DNA from: Phenylobacterium sp.
GTDB lineage: Bacteria > Pseudomonadota > Alphaproteobacteria > Caulobacterales > Caulobacteraceae
Direction of reading: 5' to 3'
Assembly (NCBI GenBank): GCA_018001015.1
Contig: JAGNIV010000004.1
Location: forward strand, 1 to 64,000
DNA: 64,000 nt
The notes below the pieces were generated by a model. The model saw only the letters and a program-made list of their open reading frames with translations. It made no database searches and was not told the DNA's origin. Below, piece by piece: positions 27,584-37,063 of the stretch (positions are counted from its first letter, which is position 1; every line of letters begins with the position of its first letter). A program made the position numbers and the translations under genes.

Positions 27584-27934
27584 CTACAGAAGACTAAGCA
27601 CGAGTTCAGCCGGTCGGCACAGGGCGGCACCCTTGGGCGTCACCACAATAGGCCGATTCACCAGGATTGGGTCGAGGATCATGGCGGCGAACAGGGCCTC
27701 TTCGGATGCGGCCGGATCGCTCAGCCCCAACTCGTCAGCCGCCGTGCCGCGCACGCGCAGGATATCGTGGGCGCCGACACCCATGGTCCGGGTCAGGTCG
27801 TGGAGCTGATCGCGGGTCCAGCCGACCTTCAGATATTCGACGACCGTGGGGTCCAGCCCCTTCTCGCGCAGCAGGGCGAGCGTGTTGCGCGAGGTGCCGC
27901 AGCCGGGGTTGTGATAGATGGTGATATCGCTCAT
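27584..27934 (-). CDS. arsC: ArsC-family reductase-like protein
   Basis: This 116-residue thioredoxin-fold protein has the ArsC signature ITIYHNPGCGTSRNTL with the active Cys12, the motif EYLKVGWTRDQL and the C-terminal ILVNRPIVVTPKGAALCRP. Such proteins reduce arsenate using glutathione/glutaredoxin. It starts 23 bp after the M28 peptidase gene on the same strand, so it is the second gene of that transcript rather than part of an ars operon. The arsenate role is therefore less certain, and a Spx/ArsC-like function is possible. Confidence 0.85.
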   Translation of the reverse strand: MSDITIYHNPGCGTSRNTLALLREKGLDPTVVEYLKVGWTRDQLHDLTRTMGVGAHDILRVRGTAADELGLSDPAASEEALFAAMILDPILVNRPIVVTPKGAALCRPAELVLSLL

Positions 27935-27957
27935 CGGACCCTTTTGAACCCTCCGCC

Positions 27958-30360
27958 TCACCAGGTGAACCGCTGCTCGCCGGTGACGATGGTGGAGCCG
28001 GAGATGGCGTTTCCAGACACATTGGCTGGCATCTTGGCGAGGGGCTTGGCGTCGACGGGCCAGCGATCGGTGATCGTGGCGTAGCGCGTGTCGATCACGC
28101 CAGGGCCCTTGGCGCGGAAGCCGATGGCCACGCCCTCGGGTGCGCCCTGCCAGTAGACCCGGGTCCACTGGCCGGGTTCGGTGAGGATCTTGGCCGGCCG
28201 GCCATTGACCGTTGCGTCCGTCAGCTTGCCGGTGGGGCGCAGCTCGAGGGTCATGGCCCGCGCGCCGGGCGGGGCGCCGATCTTGATCTCAAGTGAGCCG
28301 TCGATCACGCGGTTGAGCATCACGGCAGGGGGCGTCGGGTTCACGGGCTTGGCCCAGGCCGACAAGGTGCTGTCGGGTGACCCACGCCAGCCGACGGGAG
28401 GCTCGTCCTTCACGATATGGCCACCATCGGTCTTCAGGGCCTCGCGCGCCCAGTCCGGCGGGTTGGGGGCCAGACTGAAGCGTTTGGCCTGGCCAGTGGC
28501 GCCCTGGACCACATAGGCGACGATGGCGGGCTGCGGATGCCGGGCGCTCCACGGCGGGATGACCCGCACCAGGCCGACAAGAGCAAAGCCCACCAGCAGC
28601 ACGATCAGGGCCACCGTGCGGGGACGGGTCTCTTCCGGCTCGGCCTGGATCAGCGGCCAGAGCAGCAGGGCGGCCAGCCAGACGAACAGGGCCTGGATCT
28701 CCACCATGTCGATGCCGATAAAGACCCCGTGGGCGAAGCTGAGCACCCATTGCAAGGCGAGCGCGGCCATCAGCGCCACGATGACCGGGACGGCCGTCGG
28801 CCGCCAGGTCCCCATGGCGCTGATGGCACCGGCCAGGGCGGCGAAGGCCAGGGGCCAGGCGATCAGGAAGGCCGCGGTTGGCGCCAAGACCTGTAGCGCC
28901 AGCGCCGCGAGGAAGGCCAAGGCCAGGACCCCGGTCCAGGCTCCGGCGACGCCGGCGGGGCGTCCGAAGGACAAAAGGGCGACCACGGCGCCGGCGCCGC
29001 CTATCCCCAAGCCGATCAGGTTCCAACCCGAGAAGGCGGTGCAAAGCAGGCCGGCCAAGAGCGCCAGGCCCGCGGCGGACAGGCGCATGCGGCCTCGTCC
29101 CACCGCCGCGGCGGCGTAGAGCGCGGCGCCGATCCCCACCACCAGCAAGGCCAGTTCCCAGAGATGGACATTGGCCAGCAGCTTGGCCTGTTCATAGAAG
29201 CCGAACCCGGCCCCGGTGACCCGGCGGGCCAGCATGAACAGTGTGGCCGAGGTCAGCAGGAGGTAGAGCGCCGCACCCAACCCCTTCGCCACGTCCGCCC
29301 AGGAAAACGCGTCGGCCTGCCGAGCGCGCCAGACCCCGAGCGCGGCGAGGGCCAACGTCAGGGCCAGCACGCCCCAGCCGGCCAGGGTCGGGTAGGCCAG
29401 GAGGTAAGGGCCGATGCTGTTGGCGTAGACCTTGTCGGGCGCCTTGCCGGGCAGGGCGGGGGCGAAGGCGGCCTCGCGGGCCGTGGCCAGGACCTGGTCG
29501 CCCAGATGCTGCAGGCTGCCCTGGCTGAGGTTCTCTGGGGTGGAGACCGGCGAGTGATAGTCGAACTGGCGGGCGATGAAGGCGTAGTTCAACCCCGCGA
29601 TCCCGGCCTTGCGGGGCACGGTGAAGTCGGTGTCGTTGGGGAGCTGCTTGTAGAGATAGACGGTCAGCGAGCTGGAGATGGGCGAGGTCGAGACCTTACG
29701 GAACATGTCGATCACAGCGCCGTTTGCCGCCGCGGTCTCGAACATGTTGGCCTGGCCGCCGCCGCCACGGCTTTCCATGTTGATGACGAAGCCGATGCGC
29801 CCGGCCAGGGGATGGTTCTGGAAGAATCCGGTGGCGCCCAGCAGGCCGGCCTCCTCGCCGTCGGTAAGCAGCAGCACCACGTCTCGGGCGGGCGTGCCCT
29901 CGGACTTCAGGATGCGCATGATCTCCAAAGCGGCCGAGACGCCCGCGGCGTCATCGGCGGCGCCGGGAGAGCCCGGCACGCTGTCATAGTGCGCCATCAG
30001 GGCCAGGGCCGGCGCATTGCGGTCCTTGCCGGGCAGGACGCCGATGATGTTCTCCACGACCCCGCCGATCACCAGGGGCGCCTTGCCGGGACGCTCCTGG
30101 AAAGCATCGATGCGCTGGACCTGCGGCGACAAGCCGAGCTGGGTCATCCGCCCGGTCAGATAGTTGCGGACCGCATAGTTGGCGGGAGAGCCGACGGGAT
30201 GGGGGACCCTGGCGATCACTCGGTCATCGACCATGGCCCGGCTGGCGGAGAACACCCCTGCCGGCGCGTCGAGTCCGAGGGGCCGGGGCGTCATGTTCGC
30301 CACGGCCGCCGCGATCAGGGCGACCCCGAGGACAGCGGCCAAAAGGATGTCTTTTCTCAA
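27958..30360 (-). CDS. M28 aminopeptidase with polytopic membrane domain
   Basis: The 800-residue protein has an N-terminal anchor (about 5-22) and an M28 zinc-peptidase domain with MAHYDSVPGS (His124, Asp126), AADDAAG (bridging Asp) and TDGEEAGLLG (catalytic Glu169, ligand Glu170). Eight or nine transmembrane helices follow (about 345-610), then a C-terminal soluble region. The arrangement recalls eukaryotic ERMP1-type proteins. The peptidase would face the periplasm. I chose a TTG at 30360 because GGGGAG lies 8 bases upstream; longer frames start in non-coding-looking sequence. arsC follows. Confidence 0.85.
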   Translation of the reverse strand: MRKDILLAAVLGVALIAAAVANMTPRPLGLDAPAGVFSASRAMVDDRVIARVPHPVGSPANYAVRNYLTGRMTQLGLSPQVQRIDAFQERPGKAPLVIGGVVENIIGVLPGKDRNAPALALMAHYDSVPGSPGAADDAAGVSAALEIMRILKSEGTPARDVVLLLTDGEEAGLLGATGFFQNHPLAGRIGFVINMESRGGGGQANMFETAAANGAVIDMFRKVSTSPISSSLTVYLYKQLPNDTDFTVPRKAGIAGLNYAFIARQFDYHSPVSTPENLSQGSLQHLGDQVLATAREAAFAPALPGKAPDKVYANSIGPYLLAYPTLAGWGVLALTLALAALGVWRARQADAFSWADVAKGLGAALYLLLTSATLFMLARRVTGAGFGFYEQAKLLANVHLWELALLVVGIGAALYAAAAVGRGRMRLSAAGLALLAGLLCTAFSGWNLIGLGIGGAGAVVALLSFGRPAGVAGAWTGVLALAFLAALALQVLAPTAAFLIAWPLAFAALAGAISAMGTWRPTAVPVIVALMAALALQWVLSFAHGVFIGIDMVEIQALFVWLAALLLWPLIQAEPEETRPRTVALIVLLVGFALVGLVRVIPPWSARHPQPAIVAYVVQGATGQAKRFSLAPNPPDWAREALKTDGGHIVKDEPPVGWRGSPDSTLSAWAKPVNPTPPAVMLNRVIDGSLEIKIGAPPGARAMTLELRPTGKLTDATVNGRPAKILTEPGQWTRVYWQGAPEGVAIGFRAKGPGVIDTRYATITDRWPVDAKPLAKMPANVSGNAISGSTIVTGEQRFTW

Positions 30361-30440
30361 CGCAACGCTCCCCAAGCCCAGGCGGCGGACGTTAGCGGGT
30401 ATGAGCCCGGCGACGCAAACCCCGGCACGCGTGAGGCGCA

Positions 30441-30470
30441 AACAGAAACGCCCGCCGGTGAGGGCGGGCG
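30441..30470 (-). terminator. Rho-independent terminator after ctrA
   Basis: On the minus strand, CGCCCGCC and GGCGGGCG (30470-30463 and 30456-30449) form an 8-bp stem with a 6-base loop, followed by TTTCTGTTT. It lies 39 bp after the ctrA stop and separates ctrA from the peptidase gene. Confidence 0.7.
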
Positions 30471-30508
30471 CTCTGCCGAATTCCTGGGCGTGGAACGCTT
30501 GGCGGTGT

Positions 30509-31204
30509 CTAGGCCGCGACAGCGCTCTCTTGGGGGTCGCGCAGCACGTAGCCACGGCCCCAGACGGTTTCGATGTGGTGCTTGCCGTCGGCGGCGGCCG
30601 CCAGCTTCTTGCGCAGCTTGCAGATGAACACGTCGATGATCTTCAGCTCGGGCTCGTCCATGCCGCCATAAAGGTGGTTGAGGAACATTTCCTTGGTCAA
30701 GGTGGTGCCCTTGCGGAGCGAGAGCAGCTCCAGCATTTGGTATTCCTTGCCGGTCAGGTGGACGCGGCTGGAATTCACTTCGACGGTCTTGGCGTCGAGG
30801 TTGACGGTGATGTCGCCGGTCTTGATGACCGATTGCGCGTGGCCCTTGGAGCGGCGGACCACGGCGTGGATGCGGGCGACCAGCTCGTCCTTGTGGAAGG
30901 GCTTGGTCATGTAGTCGTCGCCGCCGGCCCCGAAGGTCTTAACCTTGGTGTCGATCTCGGCGGAGCCCGACAGGATCATGATCGGGGTGTTGATCTTACC
31001 GACGCGCAGGGTGCGGAGCACGTCCATGCCGCTCATGTCGGGCAGGTTCAGGTCCAGCAGGATGAGGTCGTAATCGTAGATCTTGCCCAGATCCACGCCC
31101 TCTTCGCCGAGATCGGTCGTATAGACGTTGAAGCCTTCTGACTTGAGCATCAACTCGATGCTCTGCGCAGTAGCGCTGTCGTCCTCGATCAACAGTACGC
31201 GCAT
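30509..31204 (-). CDS. ctrA: Cell-cycle master response regulator CtrA
   Basis: CtrA controls polarity, flagellar, division and methylation genes in Caulobacter and blocks replication at the origin. The 231-residue product is near-identical in pattern to C. crescentus Ctr[21 protein letters not shown], phospho-acceptor Asp51 in [10 protein letters not shown], the Lys of DDYMTKPF, and an OmpR-type winged helix ending [11 protein letters not shown]. The last residues, SAVAA, end in two alanines, the known ClpXP degradation signal. The gene has its own terminator and a large, methylation-site-rich promoter region. Confidence 0.97.
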   Translation of the reverse strand: MRVLLIEDDSATAQSIELMLKSEGFNVYTTDLGEEGVDLGKIYDYDLILLDLNLPDMSGMDVLRTLRVGKINTPIMILSGSAEIDTKVKTFGAGGDDYMTKPFHKDELVARIHAVVRRSKGHAQSVIKTGDITVNLDAKTVEVNSSRVHLTGKEYQMLELLSLRKGTTLTKEMFLNHLYGGMDEPELKIIDVFICKLRKKLAAAADGKHHIETVWGRGYVLRDPQESAVAA

Positions 31205-31237
31205 ATAATTCTCCTGAACCGCCCGCGCCTAAAATTG

Positions 31238-31394
31238 GATTCTTCGGAATCCACGTCGTCTCTCGCGGCTACCTTGCCAGCGAGTTAATTTAAGACCGGT
31301 TAATGGTGAAGGGCCTCTGCCCGAATCGTTAACTCGATTTTGGAATCGCCAGCAAGCGCCGCGATCGGCGGGGGAGTCATGGGCCGGTTGAATC
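31238..31394 (-). promoter_or_regulatory. ctrA control region with clustered GANTC and TTAA sites
   Basis: Six GANTC sites, the target of the cell-cycle methylase CcrM, occur at 31238, 31247, 31323, 31343, 31374 and 31390. TTAA words at 31285, 31290 and 31300 and a TTAAC at 31329 resemble CtrA-box halves, although the closest pair is spaced 6 bp rather than the consensus 7. In C. crescentus the ctrA promoters are controlled by methylation state and by CtrA itself, and this region fits that scheme. Confidence 0.6.
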
Positions 31395-31434
31395 TTTTGT
31401 GATTGGACAGGCTTGGCCATACGGCGGGCGTTCG

Positions 31435-32151
31435 TCAGCCGAGGTCCAGGTCCAGGTCCTTGAGGCGTATGACCGCGCGGCGGGCCACCGGAACTTCGAG
31501 TCCGTTCAATAGCTTGAGTCTGAGGTTGCGCCCGTCGCGGACGAGCCCGGTGACGGCGTCCCTGGCCACCCACCACGACCGGTGCACCTGCAGGCCCTCG
31601 CGGCCGGTGCGAGAGACCGCGTCCGAAAGCCGCATCAAGATTAATTCCGATCCGAGGGCGGTGTGGACCCGGACGTAGTGATCCTCCATCTGCAGGCAAA
31701 TCACCTCGCGGCCGAAACGGCGCGGTGGTTCGCCCCTCGCCTTGGCCCGGCGGGCGTCGCGACGCAGCAGCAGCTCGTAGCCCGCCGCCAGCGGCAGGCC
31801 CATCACCAGGCACTCCAGATACCAGGTCAGGGGCGACAGCGTCAGGAACGGCCAGACTTGGCCCGCCATCAGCACGCAGACCCCGGCCATCGGCGCGGCG
31901 GCGACCACGGCCGCGGCCAGGAAGCCGGCCCACGCCGGAAGCCTCCAGATGCGGGCGAGGCGATGGGCCAGCCGCAGCGCGGTTCCGTAGATCAGGACGC
32001 CCAGCGCCATCACCACAACCCAGTAGGCGACGCGCACCCCCGGCGAGCCGTTGGAATAGCTGCCGAAGGGCCCGATGACGCCGACGAACAGGCCGACCGC
32101 CGCCGCCCCGGCGACGTCGCGCGTCCAGCCCTTCAGATCCGCCCAGCCCAT
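31435..32151 (-). CDS. Membrane-bound LytTR regulator
   Basis: The 238-residue protein has four transmembrane helices (about 12-130) and a C-terminal LytTR DNA-binding domain (about 140-238). Signature segments are ICLQMEDHYVRVHTALGSELI, RLSDAVSRTGREGLQVHRSWWVA and NGLEVPVARR. This form regulates genes from the membrane without a receiver domain. It lies directly upstream of ctrA on the same strand but about 230 bp away. It is divergent from the hydrolase gene at 32287. The start at 32151 is the first ATG giving a good N-terminus. Confidence 0.85.
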   Translation of the reverse strand: MGWADLKGWTRDVAGAAAVGLFVGVIGPFGSYSNGSPGVRVAYWVVVMALGVLIYGTALRLAHRLARIWRLPAWAGFLAAAVVAAAPMAGVCVLMAGQVWPFLTLSPLTWYLECLVMGLPLAAGYELLLRRDARRAKARGEPPRRFGREVICLQMEDHYVRVHTALGSELILMRLSDAVSRTGREGLQVHRSWWVARDAVTGLVRDGRNLRLKLLNGLEVPVARRAVIRLKDLDLDLG

Positions 32152-32286
32152 GGCGCCTCTATAGCCGGGTGGCGGGGCCGGGCGAAGCGGCCCGTCCGTC
32201 CGTTCGCGAACCCGTCCGCCCATTCACGCAGGGCTGCTGGCGGCCGGGCGCCACTCCAGCGAGGTGGGGATCCTGAGAGGACCCAC

Positions 32287-33315
32287 ATGACCCTGAAACA
32301 CCTGCCCTGGCTGCTGATCGGCCTGATCCTGCTGCCCATGGCTGTCGTGGCCATTCTGGTGGCCTTTGGAACCGCGCCGCCGCCGCCCATGCCCGCCGTC
32401 ACGGCAGTCGCCGTGGCCGCCGCTGCCCGTCAGCCTCAGCCGTCCTTGCAGCGCTTCGCCGCCCGTGATGGCGTGCCGCTCGCCTATCGAAGCTATGGGC
32501 CTCAGGGACAGCCTGGAAAGGTCGCTGTGCTGATCCACGGCTCGGGCGGCTCCAGCGCCGACATGGACATCCTGGGCCAGGCCCTGGCCGCCCGGGGCGT
32601 ACCGGCCTTCGCGCCGGATATCCGCGGCCACGGCGACAGCGGGACCTGGGGCGACATCGGCCATCTGGGCCAGCTGGAGGAGGACCTCGCCGATTTCGTG
32701 GCGGTGATCCGAAGCAGCTATCCGCGGGCAGATCTCGTCCTGGTTGGGCACTCGTCCGGCGGCGGCTTCGTCCTGCGCATCGCCGGCGGGCCGCAGGGGC
32801 GGCTCTTCCAGCGCTTCGTCCTGCTGGCGCCCTATCTTGGCTACGCTGCGCCGACGTCGCGGCCGGCCAGCGGTGGCTGGGTGGCATCCTACACCGGACG
32901 GATCATCGGCCTGTCGATCCTCAACCGCTTCGGTATCCACACCTTCGACGGCCTGCCAACCCTGGCCTTCGCGGGACCGGCAGGCGCCAAGCCCCGGACC
33001 TGGTCGTTCCGCCTGATGCAGAACTTCGCGGTTCGTGACAGCCTCGGCGCGACCGACACCCAGGCCTATCGCGCCGACGCGGCGCTGGCTCCTGGACCGG
33101 TCATCCTGCTGGCCGGAGACCGCGACGAAATCATGTATTCCGAACGCTATCGCGAGGCTTTCGAGGGGCTCGCCCGCCCTGTCGCGGTTACGATGCTGCC
33201 CGCAGTGGGACATATGGGCCTGATCAGTGAGCCGCCCGCCCTCGCCAAGGTTACAAGCGCCATTTTGGACGGAACAGCCGGGGGCCTCGGGAGTTTGGAG
33301 GGTCGAAGCCCTTGA
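32287..33315 (+). CDS. Membrane-anchored alpha/beta-hydrolase
   Basis: The 342-residue protein starts with one hydrophobic anchor (about 7-27) and an Ala/Pro-rich linker. An alpha/beta-hydrolase follows, with VLIHGSGGSS (oxyanion), GHGDSG, nucleophile GHSSGGG, acid in LLAGDRDEIM and catalytic His in AVGHMG. It would act in the periplasm as an esterase or lipase-like enzyme. Substrate unknown. A ribosome site (GAGAGG) precedes the ATG. The next gene starts 17 bp after its stop. Confidence 0.82.
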   Translation: MTLKHLPWLLIGLILLPMAVVAILVAFGTAPPPPMPAVTAVAVAAAARQPQPSLQRFAARDGVPLAYRSYGPQGQPGKVAVLIHGSGGSSADMDILGQALAARGVPAFAPDIRGHGDSGTWGDIGHLGQLEEDLADFVAVIRSSYPRADLVLVGHSSGGGFVLRIAGGPQGRLFQRFVLLAPYLGYAAPTSRPASGGWVASYTGRIIGLSILNRFGIHTFDGLPTLAFAGPAGAKPRTWSFRLMQNFAVRDSLGATDTQAYRADAALAPGPVILLAGDRDEIMYSERYREAFEGLARPVAVTMLPAVGHMGLISEPPALAKVTSAILDGTAGGLGSLEGRSP

Positions 33316-33332
33316 AGTCGAAAGGCCACCCC

Positions 33333-33728
33333 ATGCCCACCTCCTATACCAACGACCGAGCCAACCTTGCGCCGATCCTCAACGGGGACCTGGAGGCTGG
33401 TTCCGCCCCCCTTGGTGGCGCGGCTAATGACGCCGTCACCGGCAATCCTCTGGCTGGCGGCCACCCCAAGGCCAAGCTGACGGTCCGCGATCACGTCAAG
33501 GCCCATCCGGTCCTGGCGATGGCCCTTGGCGGCCTGGCCATTGGCGCCATTGCGGCCTTCGCTGGACGGGGCGCCATCGCGCGCAGCGCGAAGCCGCTTC
33601 TGGCGAACACGGTCCGGCCCGCCCTGGCCCGGGCCGCCGCCCGCCGCCCCCTGGGCGCGGCCAAGCTTGCCGCGCGCTATCCGAAGGCCGCCGCACGTAT
33701 CGCCGCAGGCCTGCGGCGGCTGGGCTGA
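33333..33728 (+). CDS. Small protein with one membrane segment
   Basis: This 131-residue protein has a polar N-terminus, one hydrophobic stretch ([19 protein letters not shown]) and an Ala/Arg-rich basic tail. No family is recognised. ATG at 33333 is preferred over a TTG seven codons earlier because AAAGG sits upstream. It could be an inner-membrane or DNA/RNA-associated protein. It is upstream of the fliI operon by 70 bp. Confidence 0.55.
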   Translation: MPTSYTNDRANLAPILNGDLEAGSAPLGGAANDAVTGNPLAGGHPKAKLTVRDHVKAHPVLAMALGGLAIGAIAAFAGRGAIARSAKPLLANTVRPALARAAARRPLGAAKLAARYPKAAARIAAGLRRLG

Positions 33729-33798
33729 TCTTCACCGCCGGTTAACAGCGTCGGGCGGATTCTCAGGGGCTGAAAAGTTCCCCCGGAGTTCCCCCGTC

Positions 33799-35136
33799 TT
33801 GCGTAGTCTCGTCGCGGCCATCGAGCGTATCGATCCGCTGACCGTTTCGGGCCGCGTCGCGGCGGTGAACGGTCTGTTGATCGAAGCCCGCGGCGGGCTG
33901 ACCCGTCTGTCGGTGGGCGCGCGCGCCGAGATCGAGCGACGCGCCGATACTCCCCTCCAGGCCGAGGTGGTCGGCTTCCGAGAAACCCGCGCCCTGCTGA
34001 TGCCCTTCGGCCCTGTCGAGGGCGTGGCGCCGGGCGCGGAAATCCGCATCGACCCCATGGGTTCGGCCGTGCGTCCGACACGCGCCTGGCTCGGCCGGGT
34101 TATCGACGCCTTCGGCGAGCCCATCGACGGACTCGGCCCCCTGCCTCAAGGTCCGGCTGCCTATCCGCTGCGGGCCCCCCCGCCGGCGGCGCACGCGCGC
34201 GGCCGCGTCGGCGCGCGGCTGGATCTGGGTGTCCGGTCCATGAACGTCTTCACCACCTGCTGCCGTGGCCAGCGCCTGGGCGTCTTCGCGGGCTCGGGCG
34301 TTGGCAAGTCGGTGCTGCTCTCCATGCTGGCCAAACAGGCCGACTGCGACGCTGTCGTGGTGGGGCTGATCGGCGAACGGGGCCGCGAGGTCCGGGAGTT
34401 CATCGAAGAAACCCTGGGCGAGGAAGGCCTCAAGCGCGCCATCGTCGTGGTGGCCACCTCCGACGAGCCGGCCCTCAAGCGACGCCAGGCCGCCTACATG
34501 ACCCTCGCGATCGCCGAGTTCCTGCGCGACCAGGACCTGGAAGTCCTGTGCATGATGGACAGCGTCACCCGCTTCGCCATGGCCCAGCGCGAGATCGGCC
34601 TGGCCGCCGGCGAGCCGCCCACCACCAAGGGCTACACCCCCACCGTCTTCACCGAGCTGCCCAAGCTGCTGGAGCGCGCCGGGCCCGGACCCACGCGCCC
34701 CGACGGCACCACGGCGGGGCCGATCACCGGCATCTTCACCGTGCTGGTGGATGGGGATGACCACAACGAGCCCATCGCCGACGCCGTGCGCGGTATCCTC
34801 GACGGGCACATTGTCATGGAGCGGGCCATCGCCGAGCGCGGCCGCTTCCCGGCGATCAACGTGCTGAAGTCCATCAGCCGGACCATGCCAGGCTGCCACG
34901 AACCTCACGAACGCCAGATCGTCACCAATGCCCGCCAGACCCTTTCGGCCTATGCCAACATGGAGGAGTTGATCCGCATCGGCGCCTATCGCACCGGCGC
35001 CGACCCCGCTGTCGACCGGGCCATCGCGCTCAACCCGCAATTGGAAGCCTTCCTTGGCCAGGACAAGGACGAGGTCACCAGCCTCGACGAGAGCTTCGAA
35101 CTCCTGGCCCAGATTCTGATGAGTGAAGCCGCATGA
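33799..35136 (+). CDS. fliI: Flagellar export ATPase FliI
   Basis: FliI energises the flagellar type III export apparatus. The 445-residue product has Walker A AGSGVGKS (164-171), [13 protein letters not shown], Walker [13 protein letters not shown] (Asp254) and the export-ATPase segment [14 protein letters not shown]. No ATG fits: the TTG at 33799, 10 bases after GGAG, gives the expected length and a start [14 protein letters not shown]. The ORF extends upstream into non-coding-looking sequence. A GTTAAC word at 33741 could be a CtrA half-site. fliJ follows with a 4-bp overlap. Confidence 0.93.
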   Translation: MRSLVAAIERIDPLTVSGRVAAVNGLLIEARGGLTRLSVGARAEIERRADTPLQAEVVGFRETRALLMPFGPVEGVAPGAEIRIDPMGSAVRPTRAWLGRVIDAFGEPIDGLGPLPQGPAAYPLRAPPPAAHARGRVGARLDLGVRSMNVFTTCCRGQRLGVFAGSGVGKSVLLSMLAKQADCDAVVVGLIGERGREVREFIEETLGEEGLKRAIVVVATSDEPALKRRQAAYMTLAIAEFLRDQDLEVLCMMDSVTRFAMAQREIGLAAGEPPTTKGYTPTVFTELPKLLERAGPGPTRPDGTTAGPITGIFTVLVDGDDHNEPIADAVRGILDGHIVMERAIAERGRFPAINVLKSISRTMPGCHEPHERQIVTNARQTLSAYANMEELIRIGAYRTGADPAVDRAIALNPQLEAFLGQDKDEVTSLDESFELLAQILMSEAA

Positions 35137-35546
35137 GTTGGGCTGACAGTCTGATCAAGCTCTCGACCTATGAGGTCGAGGTTCTGCAGAAGCGCCTGGG
35201 CGAGATCGCCGACCGGCGCATGGCCGCCGAGATGAAGCTGGTTCTGCTGGAGGCCGAGGGCGAGGCCGAGAGTCAGCGCGCCCGTGAGGACGCCGAGCAT
35301 GGCTGGTACCAGGTCGGCTTCCTGGAAGGTCTGCGGGTCCGCAAGGCTGCGACCCAGATCGAGATTGATCGCATCGCCGACGAGGAAGCCGGCGCCCGTG
35401 ACGCGCTGTCCTTGGCCTACGAGGAGCAGAAGAAGTACGAGCAGGTGGCCGAGGGCATCGCGCTCGCCCGCCGCAAGGAAGTGGCCAAGCAGGAAACCGC
35501 CGCTCTCGACGAACTGGGCCTGCGCCGGGCCGTCGGCGGCCGATGA
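35133..35546 (+). CDS. fliJ: Flagellar export chaperone FliJ
   Basis: This 137-residue protein is almost entirely alpha-helical coiled coil (Glu/Arg/Ala-rich), as expected for FliJ, the chaperone that binds FliI and links it to FlhA. Position after fliI (ATGA overlap) supports the call. The C-terminal half contains [21 protein letters not shown]. Sequence conservation in FliJ is low, so identity rests on context and helical pattern. It overlaps the next gene by 4 bp. Confidence 0.85.
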   Translation: MSWADSLIKLSTYEVEVLQKRLGEIADRRMAAEMKLVLLEAEGEAESQRAREDAEHGWYQVGFLEGLRVRKAATQIEIDRIADEEAGARDALSLAYEEQKKYEQVAEGIALARRKEVAKQETAALDELGLRRAVGGR

Positions 35547-36580
35547 CCGCGGGCGTCCACCGCCGGGCGTTCATCGGCTCGACCCTCGCCTTGGCGGCCT
35601 GCAATCCCAAGGCCGACGCCGCGCCGGTCCACATCCCGCCGTTGAAGACCATCGCCCCGTTCCCGGTCGGCGCCTGCATCCAGGCCGTTCACCTCCAGGA
35701 CCCGAGCCTGGTCCGGCTGCTCATCGAGCAGGTCTCCCAACTCACGCCTGAGTGGGAGATGAAGATGGAATACATCGCCCAGGCGGACGGCTCCTTCCGA
35801 TTTGAGGGACCCGACGCCATCGCGGCCTTCGCCAAGGCGCATGGCCTGCGTCTCTTCGGACATACCCTGGTCTGGTACGATCAGGCCCCGGCGGCGTTCG
35901 AGAAGCTCGACGAGAGCCGGGTCAGCTTCGCCGACGCCTATCGCAACTACATCCTGGCGGTGGTCGGACGCTATCGCGGCCAGGCCGTGGGCTGGGACGT
36001 GATCAACGAGACGGTGGGCGACAACGGCGACGGCTGGCGCGACAGCCTCTGGGCCCGGAAGCTTGGCAAGCTTGAGCACATGGTCTTGGCCTTCCAGCAT
36101 GCCCACGAGGCCGACCCCAATGCGGTTCTGTTCCTGAACGATTTCTTCCTTGAGACCCAACCGAAGAAGCGGGCCACGTTCCTGAAACTGGCCGAGACCC
36201 TGTTGAAGGCCGGCGCGCCCCTGGGTGGGCTGGGCACCCAGACCCATCTGGCGGCGGGCGACCAGAAGGGCCTGATCAAGGCGGCCATCGCCGACCTGGC
36301 GTCCCTGGGCCTGCCGATCCACATCTCTGAAATGGACGTCTCCCTGCAGGAGGGCGGAAGCCGCACCGAGCGCCTGGCCCGGCAGGCCGATCTTTACCGG
36401 GAGGCGGCCGAAGCCTTCTCCGCCCTTCCGCAGCGCCAACAGTTCGCCTTCACCACCTGGGGTCTCCGGGACCTGGAGTCCTGGCGCAAGCGTGAGGACG
36501 CCGCCGACGCGCCGTTGCTGTTCGACGTCAATGGAAATCCCAAGCCCGCCGCGGCGGCCTGGGTCCAGGGGCTAGGCTAG
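35543..36580 (+). CDS. GH10 endo-1,4-beta-xylanase, secreted
   Basis: GH10 enzymes cut the beta-1,4 backbone of xylan. The 345-residue protein has a Tat-like signal (RRAFIGSTLALAAC), with Cys20 as a possible lipobox residue. The GH10 core follows, with the acid/base Glu156 in WDVINETV and the nucleophile Glu263 in HISEMDV. TWGLRDLESW near the end is a typical GH10 motif. It overlaps fliJ by ATGA, so it is translated with the flagellar genes, an unexpected context. Its stop shares a CTAG with the convergent gene. Confidence 0.9.
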   Translation: MTAGVHRRAFIGSTLALAACNPKADAAPVHIPPLKTIAPFPVGACIQAVHLQDPSLVRLLIEQVSQLTPEWEMKMEYIAQADGSFRFEGPDAIAAFAKAHGLRLFGHTLVWYDQAPAAFEKLDESRVSFADAYRNYILAVVGRYRGQAVGWDVINETVGDNGDGWRDSLWARKLGKLEHMVLAFQHAHEADPNAVLFLNDFFLETQPKKRATFLKLAETLLKAGAPLGGLGTQTHLAAGDQKGLIKAAIADLASLGLPIHISEMDVSLQEGGSRTERLARQADLYREAAEAFSALPQRQQFAFTTWGLRDLESWRKREDAADAPLLFDVNGNPKPAAAAWVQGLG

Positions 36581-36960
36581 GCCTTGCGCTGGGGCGCCGG
36601 CGGACGCACCGAGTTCTCGGCGTCCACGGCCTGGCGCATGGCGTGCAGGTCGTCGCTGAGACGGAAGATCGCCACATAGAGCTCGCAGAACGAGCGCCAC
36701 AGCAAAATCAGGGCGCCCACCACCAGGAAGCCGCCCACCAGAACGCTGAGCGCCAACAGGATGCCCATGAACAGCTCTTCGCGCAGGGCGACGCCGACCG
36801 CGGTGCCGATGATCCCGAAGGCGATCAGGGCGATGACCCCGAGGCCGGCCCAATAGATCAGGTGGATGACCTGGTTCGTCATCAGGCGCTCGAAGGTGAG
36901 CAGGTCCCAGAACATGCTCGCGCCAGCGCCGTGCCGGGGTGTGGGTTTGGAGGGTCGCAT
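36577..36960 (-). CDS. DUF4282 membrane protein
   Basis: This 127-residue protein has two transmembrane helices and the family start MFWDLLTFERLMTNQVIHLI. The C-terminus is basic and Pro-rich. DUF4282 proteins are small inner-membrane proteins without a known role. The ATG at 36960 is taken as start because of a GGAAA site upstream; an ATG at 36915 would begin directly at the domain. It converges on the xylanase gene with a shared CTAG stop. Confidence 0.7.
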   Translation of the reverse strand: MRPSKPTPRHGAGASMFWDLLTFERLMTNQVIHLIYWAGLGVIALIAFGIIGTAVGVALREELFMGILLALSVLVGGFLVVGALILLWRSFCELYVAIFRLSDDLHAMRQAVDAENSVRPPAPQRKA

Positions 36961-37063
36961 GCGATTTCCAAGCTCGGAGCTGACAATCGCCCCGTGGGCG
37001 AAACCGCTACCAGTCGAAAAGCGCGCCTGCAACGGCCCACACGTTGAGCGCGGTCTTTCGCGG

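Noticed and set aside
31285-31303. A consensus CtrA box (TTAA-N7-TTAA) before ctrA
   Set aside because: The closest TTAA pair has a 6-base spacer, so I list it only as a CtrA-like site.
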